Source: Deltaproteobacteria bacterium
Lineage (GTDB): Bacteria > Desulfobacterota > Syntrophobacteria > BM002
Length of the DNA: 43,166 bases
NCBI GenBank assembly: GCA_020347625.1
Contig: CP070735.1
Location: 2,973,403 to 3,016,568, forward strand
Direction of reading: 5' to 3'
Shown: piece by piece, positions 34,774 through 42,642 of the stretch
Layout: each line of letters opens with the position of its first letter
How positions within the stretch are numbered: position 1 is the stretch's first letter
Notes under the pieces: generated by a model
What the model was told of the DNA's origin: nothing
Database searches by the model: none
What the model saw: only the letters and a program-made list of their open reading frames with translations
Position numbers and translations under genes: made by a program

Positions 34774-35712
34774 CTATTCCTGTGGATCTGGATTTTCTAT
34801 TTGAAGGGTTTCGGCCAGCCTTTGCCAGCGCAGGACGTGTGTCCTCATTTCTGCAGCATCAAGAATGCCTTCCTCACTCACAAAACCGGTCACGAACTGT
34901 GCCGGGGTGATATCGAAATAGACATTTTGACAATGGTCCTGCTGACGCGGCCACACTTCTTTGCCGGATTTGGACTCCAGCGTGCATTTGTGGGAATCCA
35001 CGGCAGGGTTGATTTTGTAGGTATCAGCAGCAACGAAAAAATCACGAAGGTGGCTGTGGGCAACCAGGGCCGCCAGATAGGTGCCAGTCTTGTTTACCAC
35101 CGCCAGATCACTTAGAACAGTGTCGGCACCAACCAGCACCAGGTCAGCAGTGGGGACAACCAGACCCATTTGAGCATCGGTTATCATCCGGATATCAGCA
35201 GGGGTATCGATGAGGTTTTTGAATAAACGACGTCCCTCCATTAGAGGACGGGATTCGGCGATAATCACCCGACATCCGGTAGGCAAAGCGTACCGTAAAA
35301 TCGATTCTACCGTTGAGGAATAACTCAGAGTAAGCACGCACCTACAGCGACCGAGCAAGACCTTGGCAGCCTCTACCTGTTGGTGGACAAACCTTTTCTG
35401 CTGCGCCAGCAATTCTTCTCCTATAAGTATCCCCTGGCGTTTCGCATCTCGAATGGAAAGACCGGCGGCCGTCTGCTGGCGGAATCGATGGGCAAATACA
35501 AGGCTCCAGTTGCGAATGGGGGCCATGGAAGGTCTTGATTCTGCCAGAGAAAAGGCGGTCCGCTTAACCTCCAGAAGTAGTGTTTCCAGGTCTGAGGACT
35601 CGCTTCGTCTGCAGACGGCCATGAGAATCTTGATGGCGGTACTGGCCAATTGGGCAGCGCCATGACGTCGGTCATTCACAATCCCTTGTATCTTTTTCTC
35701 AATCCAGTCCAT
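34774..35712 (-). CDS. eIF-2B alpha-like protein (sugar-phosphate isomerase superfamily)
   Basis: Belongs to the eIF-2B/MtnA/ribose-1,5-bisphosphate isomerase superfamily (Rossmann-like). The diagnostic GADTVLSD, followed by VVNKTGTYLAAL and FFVAADTYKINP, is clear. The segment LTLSYSSTV replaces the catalytic-Cys region of methylthioribose-1-phosphate isomerase, so MtnA activity is unlikely. The likely start is ATG 35712 (MDWIEKKIQGIVNDRRHG); TTG 35733 is an alternative. A NUDIX hydrolase gene lies upstream in the same direction. Function is unknown; a phosphosugar or nucleotide salvage step is a guess. Confidence 0.82.
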   Translation of the reverse strand: MDWIEKKIQGIVNDRRHGAAQLASTAIKILMAVCRRSESSDLETLLLEVKRTAFSLAESRPSMAPIRNWSLVFAHRFRQQTAAGLSIRDAKRQGILIGEELLAQQKRFVHQQVEAAKVLLGRCRCVLTLSYSSTVESILRYALPTGCRVIIAESRPLMEGRRLFKNLIDTPADIRMITDAQMGLVVPTADLVLVGADTVLSDLAVVNKTGTYLAALVAHSHLRDFFVAADTYKINPAVDSHKCTLESKSGKEVWPRQQDHCQNVYFDITPAQFVTGFVSEEGILDAAEMRTHVLRWQRLAETLQIENPDPQE

Positions 35713-35750
35713 AGGAACATAGTCCACGCCCAAGAGGCGCGGCCTTTTAT

Positions 35751-35850
35751 TGGAGTGATGGAGAAGTGGAGTGTTGGAGTATTGGAAGATTTTTGCATCT
35801 CTTACAGCTCTTTATCGCATTACTCCAGTACTCCGGTACGCCAGCACTCC
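35751..35850. repeat. octad quasi-palindrome, TGGAGTNN words
   Basis: Left arm, period 8: TGGAGTGA, TGGAGAAG, TGGAGTGT, TGGAGTAT, TGGAAGAT (35751-35790). Right arm: ATTACTCC, AGTACTCC, GGTACGCC, AGCACTCC (35819-35850), reverse complements GGAGTAAT, GGAGTACT, GGCGTACC, GGAGTGCT. The loop is about 28 bases. It lies between the NUDIX and eIF2B-like genes and is the cleanest octad example. Confidence 0.85.
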
Positions 35851-35894
35851 AGAAGCGCTTCACTTGAAGGTCAGGCCACATCTGGTGTCCGCAC

Positions 35895-36332
35895 CTAGTC
35901 ATCCTTCAGCACTCGCTCGAGCGTTTCTTTGAGAGCGGGCACCGTCTCTAGTCCGACAAGCTCATCCGGGCGAATCCAACGCATCTCTGTATTTTCCCAG
36001 TCAAGCCTAATTTTGTCCGGTTCATCAACCCGGAAAAGAAAAGGATGAACCCGCCAGAAACGCTTTCGAGCTTCATCAACAACCTCTAGAGACTCGCCCA
36101 CGCTGATGAGGGTAACGTCATCTCTACTGAGACCGACCTCCTCGGCCATCTCAGTGTAGGCTTGATCTAGAGAATCCTCGCTTTCTAGATAGCCACTGAC
36201 CCCAGCCCACCGTCCTTTGTAAGTACCCACCTTACTGCTTCTTTTCAACACGAGGACCTTGCTGTGGTGCGTAAGAAAGACGGTCACCACATCCTGGAAC
36301 TCAAGCTCATTTGACTTGTCAATAGATACCAC
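35895..36332 (-). CDS. NUDIX hydrolase
   Basis: A 145-residue NUDIX-fold protein. The box reads SGYLESEDSLDQAYTEMAEE followed by VGL. Compared with the consensus it is one residue shorter before the first Glu and has Thr in place of the Arg of RE, but the metal-binding EE pair is intact. It probably hydrolyses a nucleotide or sugar-linked diphosphate; the substrate is not evident. It is upstream of the eIF2B-like gene, separated by an octad element. Confidence 0.85.
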   Translation of the reverse strand: MVSIDKSNELEFQDVVTVFLTHHSKVLVLKRSSKVGTYKGRWAGVSGYLESEDSLDQAYTEMAEEVGLSRDDVTLISVGESLEVVDEARKRFWRVHPFLFRVDEPDKIRLDWENTEMRWIRPDELVGLETVPALKETLERVLKDD

Positions 36333-36436
36333 AGGCCCGAACCCTCAGTTCCGAAAATGTCGGTGCATGCTGGACGGTTGGTTAAACTGTGATTAATATT
36401 TGAGCACAAGACGGTTGTAGAAGCCAAGTCTAAATT

Positions 36437-36478
36437 GATGAACGGTGTACAGTTAACCATAAATGGTGAGCAGTCTAA
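36437..36478. repeat. heptad run, GGTGAAC-like words
   Basis: GATGAAC, GGTGTAC, AGTTAAC, CATAAAT, GGTGAGC, AGTCTAA run with period 7. ACAGTTAACC here is nearly complementary to GGTTAAACTGT at about 36382, a possible mirror arm. The words are diverged relatives of the GGTAAAC/GGTGAAC vocabulary. Confidence 0.55.
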
Positions 36479-36546
36479 CCTATGTGGCCGCTTTCTACCG
36501 AACAAAGAATGGCCGACGATGGAATGACCATTGAGGAAAACCAAGC

Positions 36547-36594
36547 TAAATGACCTAATGACGGCGCAGCCAAATGACCTAATGACTTATAATT
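36547..36594. repeat. octad run, CTAATGAC words
   Basis: TAAATGAC, CTAATGAC, GGCGCAGC, CAAATGAC, CTAATGAC, TTATAATT run with period 8. The 16-base unit formed by two of the words appears twice. It lies just upstream of the M16 peptidase start; the long open frame reads through it, which creates a false N-terminal extension. Confidence 0.7.
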
Positions 36595-36611
36595 ACGGGA
36601 GGCTTACTGGC

Positions 36612-39347
36612 ATGAGAAGAACGATCTTTGTCTGGCTATTTTTGCTCATAATAAACCTCGTTACCCCAGCCTTCGCCCAGAAAGAAACACTGAAGATCCC
36701 TGATCTCGAGGGTCTGGCTCTACCCGCAGATATGGCGGCCCGGGTAAACAAGGTTCTGCCATCTAAACCGGGTGACACCTTTTTGCAGCTGCGAAACGGT
36801 ATGACCGTCCTCATTCGGGAGAAGCATGATTCTCAGGTAGTGTCTACTCGGGTGCTGGTCAAAACAGGTTCCATCTACGAGGACAAGTACTTTTTCGGCG
36901 GACTTTCACACTACCTTGAACACGTGGTGTCCGGAGGCAGCACGAAGTCGTTCACAGAGGCCGAAGCGCAAAAGATCCTCAGATCATTGGGCGGCGCCAG
37001 CAATGCTTACACCAGTTACGACCACAGCGTCTATTTCATCAACACGACTGCAAAACATTACCGTGAAGCACTCAGGCTCTTGCTTTCCTACGTCTCCGAG
37101 TCTCTTCTCGATCCTAAAGAGGTGGCTAGAGAAAAGGCGGTTATCCAACAGGAGTTCAAACTTGGAGAGACTAATGCTGGGCGACAGTTATGGCAATTAT
37201 TTGTCCAGACCGCTTATCTCAAGCACCCTATTCGTCATCCGGTGATAGGCTACGAAGACGTCTTCGTGGAAATTAGTCGCGACGACCTCCTCGACTACTA
37301 CAGGCAGAGATATACGCCACAGAACATGGTGGTAACCATAGTCGGGGATGTGCAAACAGCCGAGGCTTTGAGGGCAGTTCTAGATCTGAGCAAGAATATG
37401 GTGCGTACTTTTGATCCTCCCGTAGTGGTTGAATCTGAGCCTGCTCAGAACGCACCACGGCGAACAGAGAAATCCTTTGACCCCGCCAGGCTCACGACGA
37501 TGATCGTTGGTTTCCACACAATTCCGCTAACCCATCCGGATCTCTACGCTCTCGATGTTCTAGCGATAATTCTGGGGGAGGGGCGTACCAGCAGGCTTTA
37601 CCTCGGTCTCAAAGATGAGAAGGAACTGGTGCTTTCGGTGGACGCCTCAAGCTGGACCCCGTCTTATGCTCCCGGGCAGTTCACCTTTTCTTTTAGCCTG
37701 GATTACCAGAAAATTGAGCCTACTCTTGCCTCCCTTTGGGAGGAAATAACGCGCGTTCAAAAAGATTTGGTGAAAACCAGGGAGCTAGAAAAGGCCAAGC
37801 GCAGCATAATTGCTGACGCTATTTTTTCAAAACAGACTGCGTCCAGTATGGCCTCCAGTCTAGCCACCTCTTTTGCGGCTACCGGTGACCCCTATTTTGA
37901 AAGCCTTTACGTGGAAAGGATCAAGGCTGTCAAAAGGGAAGAGATCCGAAGGGTGGCGCGGACCTACCTGCGTAAAGAGATGAGCACGGTGTCCATACTG
38001 TCGCCACCGCAGAAGCGGGCTCAGGCAGAGGTAGTAGCTACCCCGATGATGGAGGAAAATATCGAGAAGGTCACCCTGGACAATGGTCTAACCCTTCTTC
38101 TGAAGCGCAACAACTCAGTTCCCATAGTCGACTTCCAGGTTTTCGGCCTTGGCGGACAGCGCTTCGAGCCGAAAGATTTACAGGGGGTCAGCTCTTTCAC
38201 CATGGAACTTCTCACCAAGGGTACCAGAAAGCGAAGCAAGCGGCAGATCGCCGAAACCATAGAGCGGTTAGGCGGTAGTCTTGAATCAGGAGCAGGCCGA
38301 AATACCTACTACGCAGCACTGTCGGTGCTCAAGGATGATTTTGACACGGGGCTGGAATTGCTGGCAGATGTGCTCCAGAATCCCAGCTTCCCTCAGAAGG
38401 AAATCGATAAGCAACGCCAGGACACATTGTTGGCCATCCGCCGTCTGGATGAGCAGTGGTCAAGTGAAGTGGATCGCCTGTTCCGGCAGCACTACTATAA
38501 ACAACATCCATATCAAAACGACCTCATTGGCACCGAGCAAGCGGTCAAGAAAATGAGTCGAGCCGACATTGAAGCATTTTACCGCCGAACAGTCATGCCC
38601 AATAATGCGGTGCTTGCGGTCTTTGGCGATATTGACCCAAAAGAAGTGGTGGCCGCGGTCGAGTCGCTCTTCGGAAAGTGGCAGCCTGGCAAGCTGGTCC
38701 AGCCTGCCATTAAGGAAACTACCGCTGCACTAACTGCTGATTCCCGCATTCAGAAGAAAACCGATAAGGTGTCTGCTGCCATCTACGTGGGCACAAATGG
38801 CATGACCTTAAAAGATCCTGATCGCCCGACCATGGATGTGATCGATGCGGTCTTGTCAGGCATTGGCTACCCGAGCGGCTGGCTGCATGAGTCCCTGAGG
38901 GGAGGAAATAGAAGTCTGGTCTACGTCATCCACGCCTTTCCCAACTCTGGCATTGACGGCGGCCATTTTGGGATCCTCACCCAGACCACCATGGCCAATT
39001 ATCAGCGAGTCGTCGAGATCATTCTGGAAAAGCTGACTAGCATTCAACAGAAGCCGCTGACGGACGAGGAACTCCAGGCAGCAAAGGACATGTGCATTAC
39101 CATGCACCAGATGGGTCTGGAAACGGATGGTGCCCAGGCCCAAAGTTCGGCTGTTAACGAGGTTCTTGGCTTGGGATACGATTGGGATGCTCGCTATCCT
39201 GAGCTTATCCGCCAGGTCACTGCAGAGGATGTGCTAAGGGTCGCACGCGAGCTTTTTCGTTACCATATGATTGCGAGTGCCATTCCCGAAAACCCGGTAG
39301 AGGCAATGATTCCAACAGAGCAGAAGCAAAGAATGCACGCTCAATAA
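36612..39347 (+). CDS. secreted M16 family (pitrilysin-like) zinc peptidase
   Basis: Two M16 modules in one chain of 911 residues. The start is ATG 36612 (MRRTIFVWLFLLIINLVTPA), preceded by GGGAGG; a signal peptide follows and is probably cut after AFA, so the protein is exported to the periplasm. The longer frame from 36531 reads through an octad repeat. The first module has the inverted zinc motif HYLEH at residues 100-104. The second module (starting near residue 505, DNGLTLLLKRN) has the fold's features but lacks HxxEH, as is usual for the non-catalytic half. Confidence 0.93.
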   Translation: MRRTIFVWLFLLIINLVTPAFAQKETLKIPDLEGLALPADMAARVNKVLPSKPGDTFLQLRNGMTVLIREKHDSQVVSTRVLVKTGSIYEDKYFFGGLSHYLEHVVSGGSTKSFTEAEAQKILRSLGGASNAYTSYDHSVYFINTTAKHYREALRLLLSYVSESLLDPKEVAREKAVIQQEFKLGETNAGRQLWQLFVQTAYLKHPIRHPVIGYEDVFVEISRDDLLDYYRQRYTPQNMVVTIVGDVQTAEALRAVLDLSKNMVRTFDPPVVVESEPAQNAPRRTEKSFDPARLTTMIVGFHTIPLTHPDLYALDVLAIILGEGRTSRLYLGLKDEKELVLSVDASSWTPSYAPGQFTFSFSLDYQKIEPTLASLWEEITRVQKDLVKTRELEKAKRSIIADAIFSKQTASSMASSLATSFAATGDPYFESLYVERIKAVKREEIRRVARTYLRKEMSTVSILSPPQKRAQAEVVATPMMEENIEKVTLDNGLTLLLKRNNSVPIVDFQVFGLGGQRFEPKDLQGVSSFTMELLTKGTRKRSKRQIAETIERLGGSLESGAGRNTYYAALSVLKDDFDTGLELLADVLQNPSFPQKEIDKQRQDTLLAIRRLDEQWSSEVDRLFRQHYYKQHPYQNDLIGTEQAVKKMSRADIEAFYRRTVMPNNAVLAVFGDIDPKEVVAAVESLFGKWQPGKLVQPAIKETTAALTADSRIQKKTDKVSAAIYVGTNGMTLKDPDRPTMDVIDAVLSGIGYPSGWLHESLRGGNRSLVYVIHAFPNSGIDGGHFGILTQTTMANYQRVVEIILEKLTSIQQKPLTDEELQAAKDMCITMHQMGLETDGAQAQSSAVNEVLGLGYDWDARYPELIRQVTAEDVLRVARELFRYHMIASAIPENPVEAMIPTEQKQRMHAQ

Positions 39348-39350
39348 AGG

Positions 39351-39385
39351 AGATTTCGGATTGCGGATTTCGGGTTGTGGATTTA
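39351..39385. repeat. heptad run, GGATTNC words
   Basis: AGATTTC, GGATTGC, GGATTTC, GGGTTGT, GGATTTA with period 7, starting three bases after the M16 peptidase stop codon. No clear mirror arm. The vocabulary resembles that at 129 (GATTNYA). Confidence 0.7.
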
Positions 39386-39542
39386 AAGAACCATTAGCAT
39401 CCAGCGGTTTCTGGTGCATGTCCAGCATCAGAGGGGCATAGACCACAACAAGCATATTATGGCTTGTCAAAGCATTGGCTCGGTGATAAATTGAAAATCA
39501 AAGGACCAAGAAGGTCTGCTGAACGATAGTTGCTCAATGTAA

Positions 39543-39593
39543 GGGCCACGAAGGCTTGTATCCTCTGGGAGTTAACGTGGCCCTATTTTCTTG
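39543..39593 (+). terminator. putative terminator or attenuator before cooT
   Basis: An 8-base GC-rich stem (GGGCCACG/CGTGGCCC) with a loop of about 26 bases and a following TATTTTCTT tract. The loop is long for an intrinsic terminator. The hairpin ends about 28 bases before the cooT start codon, so it would lie in any cooT leader transcribed from upstream. Confidence 0.4.
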
Positions 39594-39612
39594 GTGGCAG
39601 GAGGTGAACATC

Positions 39613-39798
39613 ATGTGTGAAGCCAACGCCTATCTGCTCAGGGGCGGCAAAGAGGAGCTGATTCTTGAGGCTGTAGACATCCTGGAGCACGACGAAGATG
39701 GAAATATTCGCCTGGCCAACATCTTCGGCGAGCAGAAGGTGCTGGAGGCGAAGTTGAAGAGCATGTCACTCGTCAATCACAAAATTGTGCTTGAGTAA
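39613..39798 (+). CDS. cooT: CooT family nickel-binding protein
   Basis: A 61-residue protein beginning MCEANAYLLRGGKEELILEA. Cys2 and the NIFGEQKVLEAKLKSMSLVNHK segment are hallmarks of CooT, a small nickel-binding protein linked to maturation of carbon monoxide dehydrogenase. The start ATG 39613 has AGGAGGTG eight bases upstream; the longer frame from 39556 runs through the hairpin. No CODH gene is in the window. It is convergent with glpX. Confidence 0.88.
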   Translation: MCEANAYLLRGGKEELILEAVDILEHDEDGNIRLANIFGEQKVLEAKLKSMSLVNHKIVLE

Positions 39799-39810
39799 GA
39801 AACAAAGAAA

Positions 39811-39868
39811 CTCTCGCCCGCTCTCCCGCTCTGCGGGCTCGCTCGAGTCCTCAGAGGTCTGGGAGAAA
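39811..39868. repeat. octad-like run and hairpin between cooT and glpX
   Basis: CTCTCGCC, CGCTCTCC, CGCTCTGC, GGGCTCGC follow with period 8 from 39811. A small CCCGC-TCT-GCGGG hairpin (39825-39837) lies inside, and GGGAGAAAAAA follows. It may serve as a bidirectional terminator for the convergent genes. Confidence 0.4.
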
Positions 39869-39885
39869 AAAGTGAGAGATATTTG

Positions 39886-40893
39886 TTAGATTTCGACTTC
39901 GCGGGCTTCGGTTCGCGAAGGAATTGTCTTGATGTCCAGGTGATGGTGGGCAGTAACATAGCGCACTGTTGTGGTCTTTGCGCGCATGGCCACTGAGTGG
40001 GTGATGGCGACGTTACCCTCGTAGCGAACCCCGGGCAGGAAGTCGCCACCGGTGATTCCCGTAGCGCAAAATATGATACTGTCTCCCTTGACCATGTCCT
40101 CGGTTCCGTAAACCCGTTCGAAATCCTTCTCCGAGTATCCCATATCTAGAATTTTCTGGTGCTCCTCATCGTCCCGGGGCCAGATTTTTACCTGCATTTC
40201 TCCGCCGAGGCATTTCAGGGCGGCAGCGGCCAGAACCGCCTCTGGGGCGCCACCTATGCCAAATAGGATGTTCACGCCTGAATCCTCCATGGCAGTGGCG
40301 ATGGCCCCGGCCACGTCGCCGTCGCTTATCAGCTTGATTCGCGCACCAGTCTCTCTAACCTGGTCAATTATCTCTGAGTGGCGGGGGCGATCCAAGACAA
40401 TGGCGGTCAACTCTCGTGTCCGGGCATTGTAGGCCTTGGCTACCCTTTCCAGATTGGCCTGCACTGAGTCATTTATGTCAATGCTACCCTTGGCCCGAGG
40501 GCCCACCGCGATCTTGTCCACATAATAGCTCGGAAAAGAAGCGAGGGTGCCCTGATTGCCCACCGCGATCACTGCGATAGCATTGGGAAGTCCTTTGGAT
40601 GTCAGGGTTGTCCCATCTATGGGGTCAACGGCAATGTCCACTTTCGGATCTCGCAAGCCGCCGCCGCCCACCTTTTCACCAATGTAGAGCATCGGCGCTT
40701 TGTCCTTTTCGCCCTCACCTATGATGATGGTACCACGTATGCTGACTAGATCCAGCATGCCGCGCATGGCGTCAACAGCCGCTTGGTCGGCTGCCTCTTT
40801 ATCGCCCCTTCCCATCCAGCGACTTGCTTTGAGGGCTGCGGCTTCCGTTACTCTAATGAACTCTAGCGTGACCTCCCGACCCATGTCGATCAT
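39886..40893 (-). CDS. glpX: class II fructose-1,6-bisphosphatase
   Basis: Hydrolyses fructose 1,6-bisphosphate to fructose 6-phosphate, a gluconeogenic step. The start ATG 40893 (MIDMGREVTLEFIRVTEAAA) follows GGAAGAGAAA; the longer frame to 40932 adds 13 unconserved residues. The Li-sensitive phosphatase motif DPIDGTTLTSKG and the upstream GEGEKDKAPMLYIGE metal site are clear. The C-terminus has GVRYEGNVAITHSVAMRAKT. About 335 residues. The class II aldolase gene is directly upstream, giving a two-gene gluconeogenesis unit. Confidence 0.96.
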   Translation of the reverse strand: MIDMGREVTLEFIRVTEAAALKASRWMGRGDKEAADQAAVDAMRGMLDLVSIRGTIIIGEGEKDKAPMLYIGEKVGGGGLRDPKVDIAVDPIDGTTLTSKGLPNAIAVIAVGNQGTLASFPSYYVDKIAVGPRAKGSIDINDSVQANLERVAKAYNARTRELTAIVLDRPRHSEIIDQVRETGARIKLISDGDVAGAIATAMEDSGVNILFGIGGAPEAVLAAAALKCLGGEMQVKIWPRDDEEHQKILDMGYSEKDFERVYGTEDMVKGDSIIFCATGITGGDFLPGVRYEGNVAITHSVAMRAKTTTVRYVTAHHHLDIKTIPSRTEAREVEI

Positions 40894-41029
40894 TTTCTCT
40901 TCCTTCCCGGCGCCACTGCGGGCAATTTCCAACTACGCCACTGGCACACGTTTAGACAGTGGCCATAATTAAATTGGGCGGGCACTGCCCACCCTGCATT
41001 TGATTATCTGGTTTAGTGTCTGCCTTGTC

Positions 41030-42169
41030 CTACCCGGCGAGAAGGGTGATTACCTCCCCGGCAAGACCCGCTGAATTTGTGGCCTCAAACAGGCGAATGG
41101 CCTCCTCGAATGCTTGTTTGGTAACTCGATCCTTGTAATCGTCTCCCAACGCATTGAGTTCGTCGGCAAAGGCTTTATTTGCTTTTTTGATGTTGCCGCC
41201 GGTATTGCCCGTTTCCTCAGCCCAATTCCACATTTTCTCCCAGAGTTGATCAGGCACACCGCGGTAAGGCCGCTTGATGTAATGCTTTTCAGGAGTGGTA
41301 ATGGCGTTGCCATTTTGGTTCATGGCGAGGCCGAAGCTGATGTTCTGCCAGAAAGTCCCCACGTTACCCTTGCGGATGCCGTGGTAGATAAACTGGGTAA
41401 TCTTGTCCAGGGAAGTCCCGGTGATGCCGTGTTGGGCGATATCCACTTCCCAGGGCTGGATGGCCTCCCAGATTTCTTTGGTGAGGTCGAGTTGAATACC
41501 TTCCTGGGAAGTACCGAAATACGTGCCATGAATGGAGCCGTTATTGATCGCAAGCAGATTTGGATGGACGCCGCCTTTGACCAATTCCCCAATAAACCAG
41601 GCTGCCTCGTCCGGTTGGGTGAATCCTTCGGCACTACCGCTCTTAGCGCCTATTTCTCCCAGCTCCACCTCTAGACCGAGGCCGGCGGCAACCACGGGTT
41701 GGGCTAACTCCAGGGTGGCGACCAGATTTAATTCGTTCTCCATGTAAGAACAATCGATGGCGAAAGTGGTGAAACCAGCTTCCAACTCAGCGGCAACGAG
41801 GTCTGCAACTTCCGCCTTTTCTTCTGGTTTTTTCACCGTTATGTGGTCACCATGAATGGCAAAAGGTACCGAGGTGTTTCCGAGTCGATCATTTTCATTA
41901 ACGATGAACTCGGCGAAGCTCATAGGATCGAACTCGGTATATCCCAGTTCAGACTTGGCGATTTCATACATTACCGGAGCCTGAGTGGCCATGGATGCCC
42001 GGATAATACCCTCGAGCGGTAGGCGGCAGCGGATGTTTGCCGCCATTATCATGGCATTTGCCTTCCGGGCTGCACTGCAGAGCACCTTACCGTTTACCAA
42101 TGGCGCCTTAGAATTGGGAAAACGTTTTTGCACGTTCTCGGGTCGGTATTTGGATAAATCGCTGCTCAT
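41030..42169 (-). CDS. fba: class II (zinc-dependent) fructose-bisphosphate aldolase
   Basis: Reversible aldol cleavage of fructose 1,6-bisphosphate. The zinc and catalytic motif appears as AIHGDHITV (HxDH, near residue 105) and the phosphate and second metal segment as INNGSIHGTYFG (near residue 208). The 379 residues are longer than the E. coli class II enzyme (about 358) and the sequence is of a divergent subgroup, so activity on tagatose bisphosphate or sedoheptulose bisphosphate cannot be ruled out. AGGAGG precedes the ATG. The glpX neighbour supports a gluconeogenic role. Confidence 0.9.
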   Translation of the reverse strand: MSSDLSKYRPENVQKRFPNSKAPLVNGKVLCSAARKANAMIMAANIRCRLPLEGIIRASMATQAPVMYEIAKSELGYTEFDPMSFAEFIVNENDRLGNTSVPFAIHGDHITVKKPEEKAEVADLVAAELEAGFTTFAIDCSYMENELNLVATLELAQPVVAAGLGLEVELGEIGAKSGSAEGFTQPDEAAWFIGELVKGGVHPNLLAINNGSIHGTYFGTSQEGIQLDLTKEIWEAIQPWEVDIAQHGITGTSLDKITQFIYHGIRKGNVGTFWQNISFGLAMNQNGNAITTPEKHYIKRPYRGVPDQLWEKMWNWAEETGNTGGNIKKANKAFADELNALGDDYKDRVTKQAFEEAIRLFEATNSAGLAGEVITLLAG

Positions 42170-42642
42170 AGCCCTTCCTCCTATCTTGCAAGAGTGGGGA
42201 AAATCAACTTGGGTGAGGCTCTACCACTATCTGTAACCTTACCACAGGGGGGTTAAAAAACAAGCGTCAAAATTACACGGAGGTCCCGTATTTTTTCTCC
42301 TGTGGGATTTGTAGAAATCACCTTTCCACATGGCTAAAGTCGGAAAGAGCAAAAATGAGTGAACTTCTGCTTTTAGGGCAAAGAAAACCTGGTCCTTTGG
42401 GCCAAATCAACTGTATGGCTTTGCCAGCCGAAAAGATTTGTGGCATAAGGCGCACGGCGCAAGGCGCATGGAAGAAAGATTATTCAAGATACCCTATGCC
42501 TTGTACCTTGGGCCCTGTGCCTTTCCCCTTTTAAAGCATTGCGAGTGCACTGGTTCTATGGTAGGGAAATGGGGAGCTATCTTGGGAATATGTGCGATAA
42601 TTATTCTGGGCAAGTGACCATTTCAGTCACCATGAGGATGTA
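42170..42642. other. 473-base divergent spacer, fba to the last gene
   Basis: Contains a heptad element (42442-42528) and A/T-rich stretches near the fba start (TTTTTTAACCCCCC on the - strand). No promoter with both boxes was convincing. No open frame with a ribosome binding site was seen apart from the gene starting at 42643. Confidence 0.5.
42442..42528. repeat. heptad quasi-palindrome, GGCGCAN words
   Basis: Left arm 42442-42469: GGCATAA, GGCGCAC, GGCGCAA, GGCGCAT. Right arm 42494-42528: CTATGCC, TTGTACC, TTGGGCC, CTGTGCC, TTTCCCC, whose first four reverse-complement to GGCATAG, GGTACAA, GGCCCAA, GGCACAG. The loop is about 24 bases. Register is exact in both arms. Confidence 0.82.

Larger units (their letters stand above)
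39348..39612. other. M16 peptidase-cooT spacer
   Basis: A 265-base gap. It starts with a heptad run (39351-39385). Near its end GGGCCACG (about 39543-39550) pairs with CGTGGCCC (about 39577-39584) over 8 bases, followed by TATTTTCTT. The hairpin could end the M16 transcript or act in the 5' leader of cooT. Confidence 0.5.

Noticed and set aside
36531-36611. 27-codon N-terminal extension of the M16 peptidase
   Set aside because: It is translated octad repeat; the signal peptide and ribosome binding site support the start at 36612.
39386-39542. Cobalamin or nickel riboswitch before cooT
   Set aside because: No B12-box or other conserved riboswitch core was seen.
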